From Gammaproteobacteria bacterium (GTDB lineage: Bacteria > Pseudomonadota > Gammaproteobacteria > Enterobacterales > Alteromonadaceae), in NCBI GenBank assembly GCA_018825965.1, contig JAHKAA010000045.1:62001-126000 (forward strand): a DNA stretch of 64,000 nt. Direction: 5' to 3'. Positions 43,822 to 52,217 of this stretch are shown here, piece after piece (within the stretch, counting starts at the first letter, position 1; each line of letters starts with the position of its first letter). Position numbers and translations under genes: made by a program. Under the pieces are notes generated by a model. It saw nothing but the letters and a program-made list of their open reading frames with translations, was not told the DNA's origin and did not search any database.

Positions 43822-44823
43822 CTAATATATCCAGCCATTGTCGCAGTTGGTGGTGTAGCCCAGATCTTGCATCTCACCTAATAGCAGCGATGCATCTTCA
43901 TCTCCGGCCTTTTGCGCTTGCTGCAAATAAATCAGGCCTTTAGCTTTGGCCTGATTGCAGATCAAATAAGCGCCATACCAGGACATAGCAGCTTTGTGTT
44001 TATGCTCAGCCGCCCACTTCATCCATTGAACAGTATCGTCACGAGCTTCGCTGATACGCGCTAATTTGTAGGCAGCGTCTGAATTTTGAAACCTCTCTAT
44101 CAACTGCAGATACACCCCCTTCAACTGGGGTGATATCGCTAGTTTTTTACTGTCGGCCACATAAACTGCGGATCTGTATTCATACTCAGCTAAATCCAAT
44201 AGTTCATGTTCTGATAGTTGTTCCAGGCGCTGTATTTTGTCCTGTGCCGAAGCTTTTTGATTTTCCTTTGTGTTTAATTGTTTGATCCTGTGGTCTAAGT
44301 CCGGCGGCAGCCGAAATACGCTTCGGTTTAGCCTCGGTAAATAACGTAAAGCAGCTTGTTTGTCTGCCGCTGTAGGTAAATCTTCATTGGAATTTAACAA
44401 CGCAAAGTTATACACATATGAAATGTGCATATGCATAGCCTGCTGCTGACCTGCATCTGCAGCTTTTTGCTGCCACAATCGGACCTGCTGCATGAGTTCC
44501 TTGTTTAGCTTCTGCTGTTCTGGTGACGCCAAGCTCAGTTTGCCAGCATGATTTCGCAGCACTAACGACCAAAAAAATTGAAAATTTGCATCTTCTTGCT
44601 CAGCTAATGTTTTCGCCAACTGAGCAGCCTCATTTGGCGCATAAGCAGAACCAAAAGAAGCAGAGTAATAAGGATCCCAAACTTTTTCATTGGGTTTCTG
44701 TGGAAAACAGTCTGTTATTGCGGCGCCATAATCTTTATGTTGCAAACTGCTTAAACAATCAGCCATTACAGCGTGCACCTGAAACATCAACACCATTAAT
44801 AACAAACAACTACTTTTTCGCAT
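43822..44823 (-). CDS. Secreted Sel1-like repeat protein (333 aa)
   Basis: The signal peptide (1-21, ending VMADC) has a cysteine at the cleavage site that is not a strong lipobox. The C-terminal third carries degenerate Sel1/TPR-like repeats (AAYKLARISEARDDTVQWMKWAAE, KAMSWYGAYLICNQ-like, GLIYLQQAQKAGDEDASLLLGEMQ). Such repeats mediate protein interactions in the envelope. The partner is unknown. The ATG at 44821-44823 is chosen over an upstream start because the signal peptide begins there. Confidence 0.7.
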   Translation of the reverse strand: MRKSSCLLLMVLMFQVHAVMADCLSSLQHKDYGAAITDCFPQKPNEKVWDPYYSASFGSAYAPNEAAQLAKTLAEQEDANFQFFWSLVLRNHAGKLSLASPEQQKLNKELMQQVRLWQQKAADAGQQQAMHMHISYVYNFALLNSNEDLPTAADKQAALRYLPRLNRSVFRLPPDLDHRIKQLNTKENQKASAQDKIQRLEQLSEHELLDLAEYEYRSAVYVADSKKLAISPQLKGVYLQLIERFQNSDAAYKLARISEARDDTVQWMKWAAEHKHKAAMSWYGAYLICNQAKAKGLIYLQQAQKAGDEDASLLLGEMQDLGYTTNCDNGWIY

Positions 44824-45129
44824 CCGCCATCCCACATGGTCAAATTCAGTGTCCTGCAACCTTGTGTTGCATATTGTTTACATAATGCCTCAACACAAGA
44901 AACTTCGGCAATATCAATTCATACCATTGCATAGGCAATTAGTTGATGCCTAACCGGACAAGCCTGAGTACAATGGCTAAGCGTTGATAATTCTCAGGGT
45001 TAAGTGTTTCACCAAGGCCGTGGCGCAGCATCAGGCTGATAGCCATAACAAAACCCATATAACAAAGCGCACCCTATTTTAATCAGGCCGATCAATAAAG
45101 GCCTTTGAACATCAGCAGGAAAAGAAAAA
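44824..45129. other. 306-bp spacer upstream of ilvE
   Basis: Promoter region for the divergent ilvE and Sel1-like genes. I see no leader peptide or attenuator hairpin before ilvE, in contrast to the ilvG leader. No gene is evident. Confidence 0.45.
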
Positions 45130-46122
45130 ATGGCAGCTTTTGGTAGTGTATTTATGCCTGAAATGGCAATGGCCCGTTTTGACGGTACAGCCTGGAGTCA
45201 ATCCGCAATAGTTCCGTCCGACAGCATCAGTCTGCACCCGGGCGCTCATGTGCTGCATTACGCCAGCACCTGTTTTGAAGGCTTAAAAGCCTTCCGCCAT
45301 GAAGATGGTTCTGTGGTTATTTTCCGCATGGACAAAAACGTCGCCCGTATGCAACAAAGCTCTGAATTATTGTCTTTACCTGGCTTTGATGCAGAACTAC
45401 TAAGCCAGATGATTGTGGACGTGGTGCGCCATTATGCCGCCGACGTACCAACGCCGCCTGGCTCTATGTATATCCGCCCTACTCATATAGGTACTGAACC
45501 GGCCATTGGTAAAGCAGCTACGCCAACGCTCACCTCTTTGTTATACGTATTGTTATCTCCGGTGGGCGATTATTTTGCCGGTGGCAGCCGCGCTTTACGT
45601 TTGTTGATGGAAGACAACGCCCGTTGTGCACCTCATATGGGCATGATCAAAAGTGGTGGTAACTACGCCAGCGCTCTGCAACCCACAATGCAGGCCAAAG
45701 CCAAGTACCAGGCCGATCAGGTGCTGTTCTGCCCGAATGGCGACGTACAGGAAACAGGCGCAGCCAACTTCTTATTGATCGACGGCAATGAAATTATCAC
45801 CAAAGCACTGGACGCATCCTTCCTGCACGGTATTACCCGCGACACAATCCTGACGCTGGCCCGTGATTTAGGTATGAAAGTATCAGAACGTGAACTGACA
45901 GTAGACGAACTGCTGGAACGCGCCGCCAAACCAGGCACAGAAGCCGCCTTATCAGGCACAGCTGCTGTATTAGCACCAGTTGGCACCCTGATCCACCAAG
46001 GCAAAGAATACAAAGTAGGCAACGGCGAACCAGGCAGCACCACAGCCAAATTACGCCAAACCCTGAACGATATTCAGTGGGGCAAAGCCGAAGATAAACA
46101 TGGTTGGTTGACTAAGATCTAA
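45130..46122 (+). CDS. ilvE: Branched-chain amino-acid aminotransferase (330 aa)
   Basis: PLP enzyme making valine, leucine and isoleucine from their 2-oxo acids. It belongs to the class II/TIGR01123-like BCAT type. LHYASTCFEGLKAFRHEDG, the PLP lysine in GMIKSGGNYASAL and the QETGAANFLLID glutamate motif are intact. Length is slightly under the family norm of 350-360 at the N-terminus. AGGAAAAG precedes ATG 45130. It complements the ilvGMDA operon 8 kb downstream, and a strong terminator follows. Confidence 0.93.
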   Translation: MAAFGSVFMPEMAMARFDGTAWSQSAIVPSDSISLHPGAHVLHYASTCFEGLKAFRHEDGSVVIFRMDKNVARMQQSSELLSLPGFDAELLSQMIVDVVRHYAADVPTPPGSMYIRPTHIGTEPAIGKAATPTLTSLLYVLLSPVGDYFAGGSRALRLLMEDNARCAPHMGMIKSGGNYASALQPTMQAKAKYQADQVLFCPNGDVQETGAANFLLIDGNEIITKALDASFLHGITRDTILTLARDLGMKVSERELTVDELLERAAKPGTEAALSGTAAVLAPVGTLIHQGKEYKVGNGEPGSTTAKLRQTLNDIQWGKAEDKHGWLTKI

Positions 46123-46149
46123 TATCTGGTTGAGTTCAACCCATACGAC

Positions 46150-46176
46150 AAAGCAGGCTTAGGCCTGCTTTTTTAT
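46150..46176 (+). terminator. Terminator of ilvE
   Basis: AAGCAGGC-TTA-GGCCTGCTT followed by TTTTATT, 28 bp after the ilvE stop. It reads in both directions and can also end the convergent HEPN gene. Confidence 0.9.
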
Positions 46177-46181
46177 TGAAG

Positions 46182-46604
46182 CTAATTCTGCTTTAACCAA
46201 ACTTCTGTCAACGCCAACAATTCTTTTGCCTGCCTGATACATTCAGCAACGGCGGCGTCTTCCACCAAATCACCTGAATAATCTGCAACATTACGTTGTT
46301 TACGCAAAGCGTCCAGAACAATAAGCCTGTCTGTCTCTATGCCAACAGTTTTCACCAGAGACTGGAGCATAGTTTGGTGGTGGCCAGGTTTACTGGTGAG
46401 AGTTCTAAATCCAGCGGCCTGCAACGCGGCATTCGACAGTTGCATAATGGCTTTGTATGCAGCATCAAAGCGGTTTTCATTACTCAGCCCAATCAACTCT
46501 GCATCTTTGATATTCCGCTTTGCGGCTTCTAATAGCCGCTGAATAGCGGCGCGATCGGGGTTAATGCGTTCCAGAAGTTTGCCAATCAGATTGTCTAAGG
46601 TCAT
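46182..46604 (-). CDS. HEPN-domain protein of an MNT/HEPN pair, Rx4Y variant (140 aa)
   Basis: All-helical HEPN fold: KRNIKDAELIGLSNENRFDAAYKAIMQLSNAALQAAG is the typical front, and the usual RNase motif Rx4-6H appears as RNVADYSG, with Tyr where His is expected. HEPN proteins in such pairs are toxins (RNases) neutralised by the MNT partner. The substitution may lower nuclease activity. The start overlaps the 3' end of the upstream MNT gene by 44 bp, so the two are co-translated. Confidence 0.82.
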   Translation of the reverse strand: MTLDNLIGKLLERINPDRAAIQRLLEAAKRNIKDAELIGLSNENRFDAAYKAIMQLSNAALQAAGFRTLTSKPGHHQTMLQSLVKTVGIETDRLIVLDALRKQRNVADYSGDLVEDAAVAECIRQAKELLALTEVWLKQN

Positions 46605-47193
46605 CCTTGTCTCCTACGATCATCAGTAGCGGGTTGGCAAGCAGTTCACGGATAAAACCTGATTGCTTTGTTAGTGCTTGCTGCCATTCGGACAATGAAT
46701 ATAGTTTAGGATTGATCTCGCGGCCAAGCTGTTGCTGCGCTGAATACAAGCTTTTCACTGCCTCAGCAAAACTCAGTTCTCCCACCAACAGCAGGTCGAT
46801 GTCGCTATTGGCTGTTGCTTTGCCACTGGCGACAGATCCAAACACAGCAGCACACTGCAGCTGATCGGATACAGGCAACAAAGCCTGCCGTAATACATCA
46901 GCCAAACCTGTGGTTTTACGCAGAATACTGGCGAGTTCTTCATACACCACACAGCTGGTATCCGCCTGATAACACAGCTGATTCCCTTGCTGTGTTTTCT
47001 TCAAAATGCCAGCCTGAGCCAGTTTGGTCAGCTCTTTATGTAAGGTACCAGGCTGGGTATGAGTTAAACGGGCAATTTCACGCACATGCCAGGCCTCGTC
47101 GGGTTTAAGCAACAACAAACCCAATACCTGACGGCGGTAACCAGTAAAAAGCAAATCCGTAAGAGCAGACACAGCAGCACCAAGTGAAGCCAA
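46561..47193 (-). CDS. HTH-MNT nucleotidyltransferase, antitoxin type (210 aa)
   Basis: An N-terminal winged helix (about 10-75, HVREIARLTHTQPGTLHKELTKL) is fused to a minimal nucleotidyltransferase domain (about 95-185) with the catalytic GSVASGKATANSDIDLLLVG (GS-x10-DxD). MNT antitoxins silence HEPN toxins by AMPylation in known systems. The fused HTH suggests that it also represses its own promoter. First gene of the pair. Confidence 0.88.
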   Translation of the reverse strand: MASLGAAVSALTDLLFTGYRRQVLGLLLLKPDEAWHVREIARLTHTQPGTLHKELTKLAQAGILKKTQQGNQLCYQADTSCVVYEELASILRKTTGLADVLRQALLPVSDQLQCAAVFGSVASGKATANSDIDLLLVGELSFAEAVKSLYSAQQQLGREINPKLYSLSEWQQALTKQSGFIRELLANPLLMIVGDKDDLRQSDWQTSGTH

Positions 47194-47351
47194 ATAAGCT
47201 ACGAATGTAGCCTTTTAGGCTTCATTCGTCAATTTGTGTGTTATTGCTCACAAGGCTTAAATCGGCTCAACTTCAGTAGCAAACTGTTTGTATTCGCGGC
47301 AAAGCTGCTTTAGTTTGATGAAATCATCTCACCAAAGCAGCCATAGTCACC

Positions 47352-47741
47352 ATGAAAATTCTGTACCAATACACCATAGTGCGCTTTTTGCCTTTTGCTG
47401 AGACAGGTGAGTTTGCCAATGTGGGTATAGTGTTATGTGCGCCTGATGCAGGTGTGTTTGCCTTTCAGCTTATCCCCACGCCATCAGAGCGGGTGCAGCA
47501 GTTTTTTCCGCAGCTGCACAACGCCTTATTGCCTAACACTATTAAACTGTTAACTGATGAATTAAACCGAATTCAGCAGATCACAGAGCAAAAAACTTCG
47601 CCGCAGCTGTTCGCCACCTTTCAGGAATTGATCCGCCCGCGTGAACAGATAATCCGCTATTCCGGACAGCGTTCTGTGCTAAGTGCAGCTAAGCCTGCAG
47701 AACTGCTGGAGCAGTTAACTGACCAATTGGTGCAGTCATAA
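47352..47741 (+). CDS. DUF3037 protein (129 aa)
   Basis: The family opening YQYTIVRFLPFAETGEFANVGIVLCAP is clear. DUF3037 proteins are often encoded beside HipA-like kinases, but none is seen here. The C-terminal half is helical. Function is unknown. It lies between the MNT/HEPN pair and dgt in the accessory stretch. Confidence 0.88.
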   Translation: MKILYQYTIVRFLPFAETGEFANVGIVLCAPDAGVFAFQLIPTPSERVQQFFPQLHNALLPNTIKLLTDELNRIQQITEQKTSPQLFATFQELIRPREQIIRYSGQRSVLSAAKPAELLEQLTDQLVQS

Positions 47742-47891
47742 CACCACACATTGCGCCTCACTTCATATGAAATGCATAGTACAGCTCTGTGGCTTAGAGC
47801 TTTGCAGCTCAGAAAAATCTGCTTGAGCTTTCCATGTACCTGTTTTAATTTGAACTAAGCCACTCTGGCTGCAGTTCAAGGAGTTGTCCTG

Positions 47892-49403
47892 ATGGATATA
47901 GATTTTCGCACAAAAATCAAAACTAACCGCCCTTACGGCTCTCCGTCCGCTTTCTTACAGTTTGCCCTCGAAAGTGACAGAGGCCGCATTATTAACTCGG
48001 CAGCTATCAGGCGGTTACAGCAAAAAACTCAGGTGTTTCCGTTAGAACGTAATGCAGCAGTCCGTAGCCGATTAACCCATTCCATGGAAGTGCAGCAGGT
48101 TGGCCGTTTTATTGTGCAATCTATTTGCCGCCTGTTACGTGAAAAAGACCAGGTACCCGAAGTAAACAAGACTGATCCTTACCATTTCACCGAGCTGGAA
48201 CGGCCAATAGAAAGCCTTATAGAAATGGCTTGTCTGATGCACGATATTGGCAACCCGCCTTTTGGCCACTCAGGCGAAGCTGCTATTAATAAATGGTTTT
48301 CATGTAACCTGTTTCGGATCAAGCCCAAAGACGCCATCAGGAAATCTGAAACTGCAGCATTGTTGTGGCAGCAACTTGCGCTTGAACTGCAAAATTATGA
48401 AGGCAACGCACAAGGTATTCGGATTGTTACCTCACTACAAACTATGAACCTGACGTACTCCCAGTCGGCCTGCATTATGAAGTACACCAGGCCAGCCTGG
48501 TTAGTCAGAGAAGACCAACACAAACCCTATAGCTACCTGATGAAAAAACCTGGTTACTTCTATACCGAAGCCGGGTATGTCGCACAACAAAACGAAGTTT
48601 TAGGTATTGCCGAATTTCATCGCCACCCGCTGAGTTACATCATGGAAGCGGCTGACGATATCTCCTACTGCATTGCAGATATTGAGGATGCAGTAGAAAA
48701 AGGGCTGATCGACCTGAAAGACTTACAACAACTGTTAAAAGACCATTACCGCAGCATCTGCAAAGAGCCTGTCGATACTCCGCTGAAAGGCTGGAACGGC
48801 ACAAATAAAAGCTTTGAACAAATCGTCAACGACGCGACCCCTAAAAAAATCGACGCAACAGCCAATTCGGTATACGAGTTCTTTATTAACCTGAGGGTTG
48901 GTGTGCTGCACCCTTTGGTCAAACATGCGGCAGAGCAGTTTATTGCCAATATTGAACCTATTTATCACGGCAGTTTTAACAGGGCCTTGCTGGAAGACAG
49001 CAGCCAATATCATGCCGCTGCAGAAACTTTTAAATCAGTTGCCCGTAAGTTTGTTTTCAGTGCGAAAGAAGTAGAACTGCTCGAAATTCAGGGCTTTAAA
49101 ATTATTGCTGGCCTGCTGGACTCTTACCTGCCCATACTGCGCTTAAGCAAAGATGATTTCACCCGAGTACTGCTTGGTGAAGCCAACAAAGATCTGCCAC
49201 TGGAAAACAGGCTGGCTGGCCGCCTGCCGGGTAAATATAAATCCAGTTACCAGAGAGCATTATTAAACCCGCCCTCCACATTGCCGCATGATGACGAGGT
49301 TTATGAACGCTATCTGCGCTGCCGGTTAATTCAGGATCATATCAGTGGCATGACAGACCACTATGCGCTGGATGAATACGAGGCGCTGGTTCTTTGTAGA
49401 TAG
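47892..49403 (+). CDS. dgt: Deoxyguanosine triphosphate triphosphohydrolase (503 aa)
   Basis: Hydrolyses dGTP to deoxyguanosine and triphosphate. The HD metal site is present: SRLTHSMEVQQVGRFI, MACLMHDIGNPPFGHSGE (His117-Asp118, as in E. coli Dgt), and EAADDISYCIADIEDA. Length matches E. coli Dgt (505 aa). Dgt-type enzymes affect dNTP pools and can limit phage replication. CAAGGAGTTG precedes ATG 47892. The genomic position next to HEPN genes is suggestive of a defence role, but Dgt is also a housekeeping enzyme. Confidence 0.95.
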   Translation: MDIDFRTKIKTNRPYGSPSAFLQFALESDRGRIINSAAIRRLQQKTQVFPLERNAAVRSRLTHSMEVQQVGRFIVQSICRLLREKDQVPEVNKTDPYHFTELERPIESLIEMACLMHDIGNPPFGHSGEAAINKWFSCNLFRIKPKDAIRKSETAALLWQQLALELQNYEGNAQGIRIVTSLQTMNLTYSQSACIMKYTRPAWLVREDQHKPYSYLMKKPGYFYTEAGYVAQQNEVLGIAEFHRHPLSYIMEAADDISYCIADIEDAVEKGLIDLKDLQQLLKDHYRSICKEPVDTPLKGWNGTNKSFEQIVNDATPKKIDATANSVYEFFINLRVGVLHPLVKHAAEQFIANIEPIYHGSFNRALLEDSSQYHAAAETFKSVARKFVFSAKEVELLEIQGFKIIAGLLDSYLPILRLSKDDFTRVLLGEANKDLPLENRLAGRLPGKYKSSYQRALLNPPSTLPHDDEVYERYLRCRLIQDHISGMTDHYALDEYEALVLCR

Positions 49404-49420
49404 AAAAAATACAATCAAAC

Positions 49421-49461
49421 TCGGGACTCGACAAAGCCAAGTGGGTTATTGAGAGTCCCGA
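49421..49461. other. Inverted repeat downstream of dgt
   Basis: TCGGGACTC at 49421-49429 pairs with GAGTCCCGA at 49453-49461 over a 23-base loop. It lacks a T tract in the plus direction, so it is a weak terminator candidate. The remaining spacer to 49680 shows no gene. Confidence 0.5.
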
Positions 49462-49679
49462 AAAACTACTTGCGGTTTAGTTAAAGCAGTACTAATTGGC
49501 AGTTCAGTTTTCTTGGCCTTTTAGCCTTTAGATCTCCCGCTTCATACCTTCTGCTTTTCTTATGCAACTACAGATTTATGGGGAGCTCAGAACAAAACCT
49601 GAGACCAATTTTCAAACTCTATCCGAAAAGTCCTGAGATTTTTGGTTTACAAAAACATCAGGACCTTACTACCAATAGT

Positions 49680-50309
49680 TTATTTCACAGCATCTAACAC
49701 ATTACTGGTATCAGGAAGAATTTGACCTGTGCGGAATAACCGGATTTCAGGTTTTCCTAGTTTTGGATATTTTTTCTCGAATAAAGGGATATCTCTGGTA
49801 CTTTCGTCATTTAAAAATCCGGCTGCACCAAATACTCTGCGAATATTAAATATGGTTTCGCCGAAGTTGAGTTTTATAAATAATTCACCGACATACAGCA
49901 CTTCACCAGCCTCAACGCGGATCACATTGCGTGCTGGTAAACCTTGCAAACTAAAGTGGCCCTGACCATCGCTGAACATCCAGTTGATCTGATAGTCACC
50001 AGGCTCCAACACGATAGTGGCGAGCCGACCGTAACGATCAGTAAACTCGGAGGGAGGTGTTCCGCTGATAGGATTCATCACATCATGTGAGGTTGCATGG
50101 ATAGAGCCAGATTCACCTGTGCGGGTAAAACGAAATAAAGAATCGCCGTATTTTTCGCTATCCAGCGGCTGAGTAATAGAAAACACCACTACGGCTTTAT
50201 TGGTTTTTACCAATTGCTCAACAGATATATCGGGTTTTACATCGGATGCCGCACAGCCACTCAAAACAACAAGGGTAAGCAAAGCGACGATTTGTTTAAA
50301 CATATTCAT
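49680..50309 (-). CDS. Putative lipoprotein, beta-rich (209 aa)
   Basis: The lipobox LSGCAA (Cys about residue 19) is followed by a mainly beta domain with VVVFSITQPLDSEKYGDSLF and TIVLEPGDYQINWMFSDGQG. It resembles the DUF2846-like lipoprotein style, but I cannot confirm the family. It follows the other lipoprotein gene by 13 bp and is probably its operon partner. Confidence 0.65.
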   Translation of the reverse strand: MNMFKQIVALLTLVVLSGCAASDVKPDISVEQLVKTNKAVVVFSITQPLDSEKYGDSLFRFTRTGESGSIHATSHDVMNPISGTPPSEFTDRYGRLATIVLEPGDYQINWMFSDGQGHFSLQGLPARNVIRVEAGEVLYVGELFIKLNFGETIFNIRRVFGAAGFLNDESTRDIPLFEKKYPKLGKPEIRLFRTGQILPDTSNVLDAVK

Positions 50310-50322
50310 AATGATGGCTCTT

Positions 50323-50769
50323 TTAATGTGCTAACGGAGTGCATTCAGTTTGGCCTTTCAGCCATTGTTGCAGTTGTGCAGTCAAATTCAGATGTTCAAC
50401 TCCAAGCAAACCATAGCCATAAGCTCGTTCTGCTACTTTCAACGAGGTGGGTTGATCAGGGTAAATCCGCGCAACAAAAAATGGTTGTATATGCACCGAT
50501 CCTGCCGCTGCGCGATGCATGGTCAATAGTTGCTCAGCGCCGCCTTGCAGCGGCTCAAGCCGGGCAACAATTCCATCTGCGGTAGGCACTTGCTCTCGTT
50601 GCCAACAACGAACAGCTTGCTGGTACAGCAGCTCTGTAGTTTGTTGTACGTTCAGTGAACTGGAAAACTGGCCCTTTGGCTCCAATGGCTTAGTTGCACA
50701 GCCAGCACACAATAAAGTCAGCCAAACCCCAACAAAAAATAGTGCTTTCAACAAATTTTGTAGCAACAA
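50323..50769 (-). CDS. Putative lipoprotein (148 aa)
   Basis: The signal peptide ends in LLCAGCATKP (Cys about residue 24). The mature domain has RCWQREQVPTADGIVARLEPLQGGAEQL and a second Cys near the C-terminus. Similar short domains are seen in envelope lipoproteins of Alteromonadales, with no known role. First gene of a two-lipoprotein unit. Confidence 0.6.
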   Translation of the reverse strand: MLLQNLLKALFFVGVWLTLLCAGCATKPLEPKGQFSSSLNVQQTTELLYQQAVRCWQREQVPTADGIVARLEPLQGGAEQLLTMHRAAAGSVHIQPFFVARIYPDQPTSLKVAERAYGYGLLGVEHLNLTAQLQQWLKGQTECTPLAH

Positions 50770-50892
50770 TTTACAAATGCCCTTATTTATTAATCAGGCG
50801 CTTATCAAATCACAGCAACCCATGATTTACAACTGCAGCTTGCGCCTAATCTGAGGTCAGAATCAGCATTTTAACTGAAGGAAACTCATTTT

Positions 50893-51285
50893 ATGGCTAA
50901 GTATTTGCTCTCTTTGGCTGTCCTTATGACACTCGCTGCTGCTTATTTTTATGAGTTCACAACAACAATCAAAGATATAGATGCAGTGATCAAAAAAGCT
51001 GGTGGCACCGCACTTATCGCAGAAAAAGTAGCACAACTGAACTCAACAGACTTTGGTTACCCCCAGCTGTTGAATTACTTCAACGGCGATCTACCTGCAA
51101 CAGATTGGACAGTAGAGCGAATGGTAAAACGGCAAACCATATTTGATTGGCTGGTTGGCCTGGAGCACTACGAAGTACTTTTTAACTACAGAGGTAAAAC
51201 TATTATGTTTGCCGATATAACGCTGGCTTCAGCCAACACAGTTCGAATAAACATAGCCGCAATAGTGTATAGCGACCCTTACTAA
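50893..51285 (+). CDS. Small membrane-anchored protein, unknown function (130 aa)
   Basis: One N-terminal hydrophobic segment (2-20) acts as anchor or signal peptide. The rest is a small soluble domain (VIKKAGGTALIAEKVAQL, VLFNYRGKTIMFADITLA). No family recognised. A good AAGGAAACTC-type site precedes the ATG. Codon use is host-like, so it is not part of the AT-rich insert downstream. Confidence 0.6.
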   Translation: MAKYLLSLAVLMTLAAAYFYEFTTTIKDIDAVIKKAGGTALIAEKVAQLNSTDFGYPQLLNYFNGDLPATDWTVERMVKRQTIFDWLVGLEHYEVLFNYRGKTIMFADITLASANTVRINIAAIVYSDPY

Positions 51286-51437
51286 AAGGCTCTCGCTTAA
51301 ATATGCAGAGCTTTAGTTTGATCATGTAGACAGTTAGCCGCCAGTCCCTAAAAAAATCTTGTGATTTGGTTTCAATTGTTCTAATTTGGTTCTATTCAAG
51401 CCACTAAAGATGGCTGCAGTTGCCGGGAAAGGACGTC

Positions 51438-51968
51438 ATGGCATCAACCTCCTATCAAGCTTTTGAAACCTCTATCGCAGACGCAGAGCGCTTGCTTGTG
51501 CTGTTCGATAACTTACCAAAAACAGAACAACAACCTCATGAAGTTTTGAAACGTGCTGCGCTGATTATGACGCTGACGGCATGGGAAACTTATATCGAAG
51601 CCTGGCTAAACGAACAACTCTGTCAGAAGATTTCGGTGCTGAAAGGTAGCTTTGCTGGTGACTACATTCAGCGGAAGCTGGATCAGGACATTAAGCGGCT
51701 TAATAACCCCAATCCTGAAAAAGTCAGGCAACTCAGCCTGGAATTTCTGCAACGTGATATCACCGAAAGCTGGGTTTGGAGTAACTACCAACCAAAAACA
51801 GCATGCACTCAACTCAATAGCTGGCTGAGTAAACGTGGTGATGCTGTGCATCAGGGCCGCAATAACGCCGACCCCAAAGTCCCATATTTAGTCAAACGAG
51901 ACGAAGTGGAAAAGGCGATTAAGTTTTTTAAAGAATTAGTCAAAGTGACGGATGCGATTGCTTTGTAG
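51438..51968 (+). CDS. HEPN-domain protein, RiboL-PSP-HEPN type (176 aa)
   Basis: All-alpha protein; TAWETYIEAWLNEQL is the front helix and SKRGDAVHQGRNNAD carries the RNase motif R-x4-H (RGDAVH). Proteins of this RiboL-PSP-HEPN group are predicted RNases linked to toxin-antitoxin and phage defence systems. ATG 51438 has AAAGGA seven bases upstream. Its base composition matches the host, whereas the ATPase 250 bp downstream is AT-rich, so it may or may not belong to the same system. Confidence 0.8.
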   Translation: MASTSYQAFETSIADAERLLVLFDNLPKTEQQPHEVLKRAALIMTLTAWETYIEAWLNEQLCQKISVLKGSFAGDYIQRKLDQDIKRLNNPNPEKVRQLSLEFLQRDITESWVWSNYQPKTACTQLNSWLSKRGDAVHQGRNNADPKVPYLVKRDEVEKAIKFFKELVKVTDAIAL

Positions 51969-52217
51969 CATGGGGCTGACGGCAAGAGCAGACACCAATT
52001 TTTGCTAGATTTCAACTCCATTCTCATTTACAGTGACAATACATTAAAACGTAGCCTGACATTTAACAGTTCCAGTGTAAAGGACTTCAGAAGTTTAAAT
52101 ATTGTATGTTCAACATGCATAAAAAATTACATTGCAGACAGATCTTATAATGCAAATCGAGAAATATGTTATTGGGCGAACAATCTATCAGAAGATATTC
52201 AAAACATGGAGAGACCA

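Noticed and set aside
52002..52217. Longer N-terminus for the ATPase starting at TTG 52002
   Set aside because: Family proteins start a few residues before the first strand, which fits ATG 52218 with its own ribosome-binding site.
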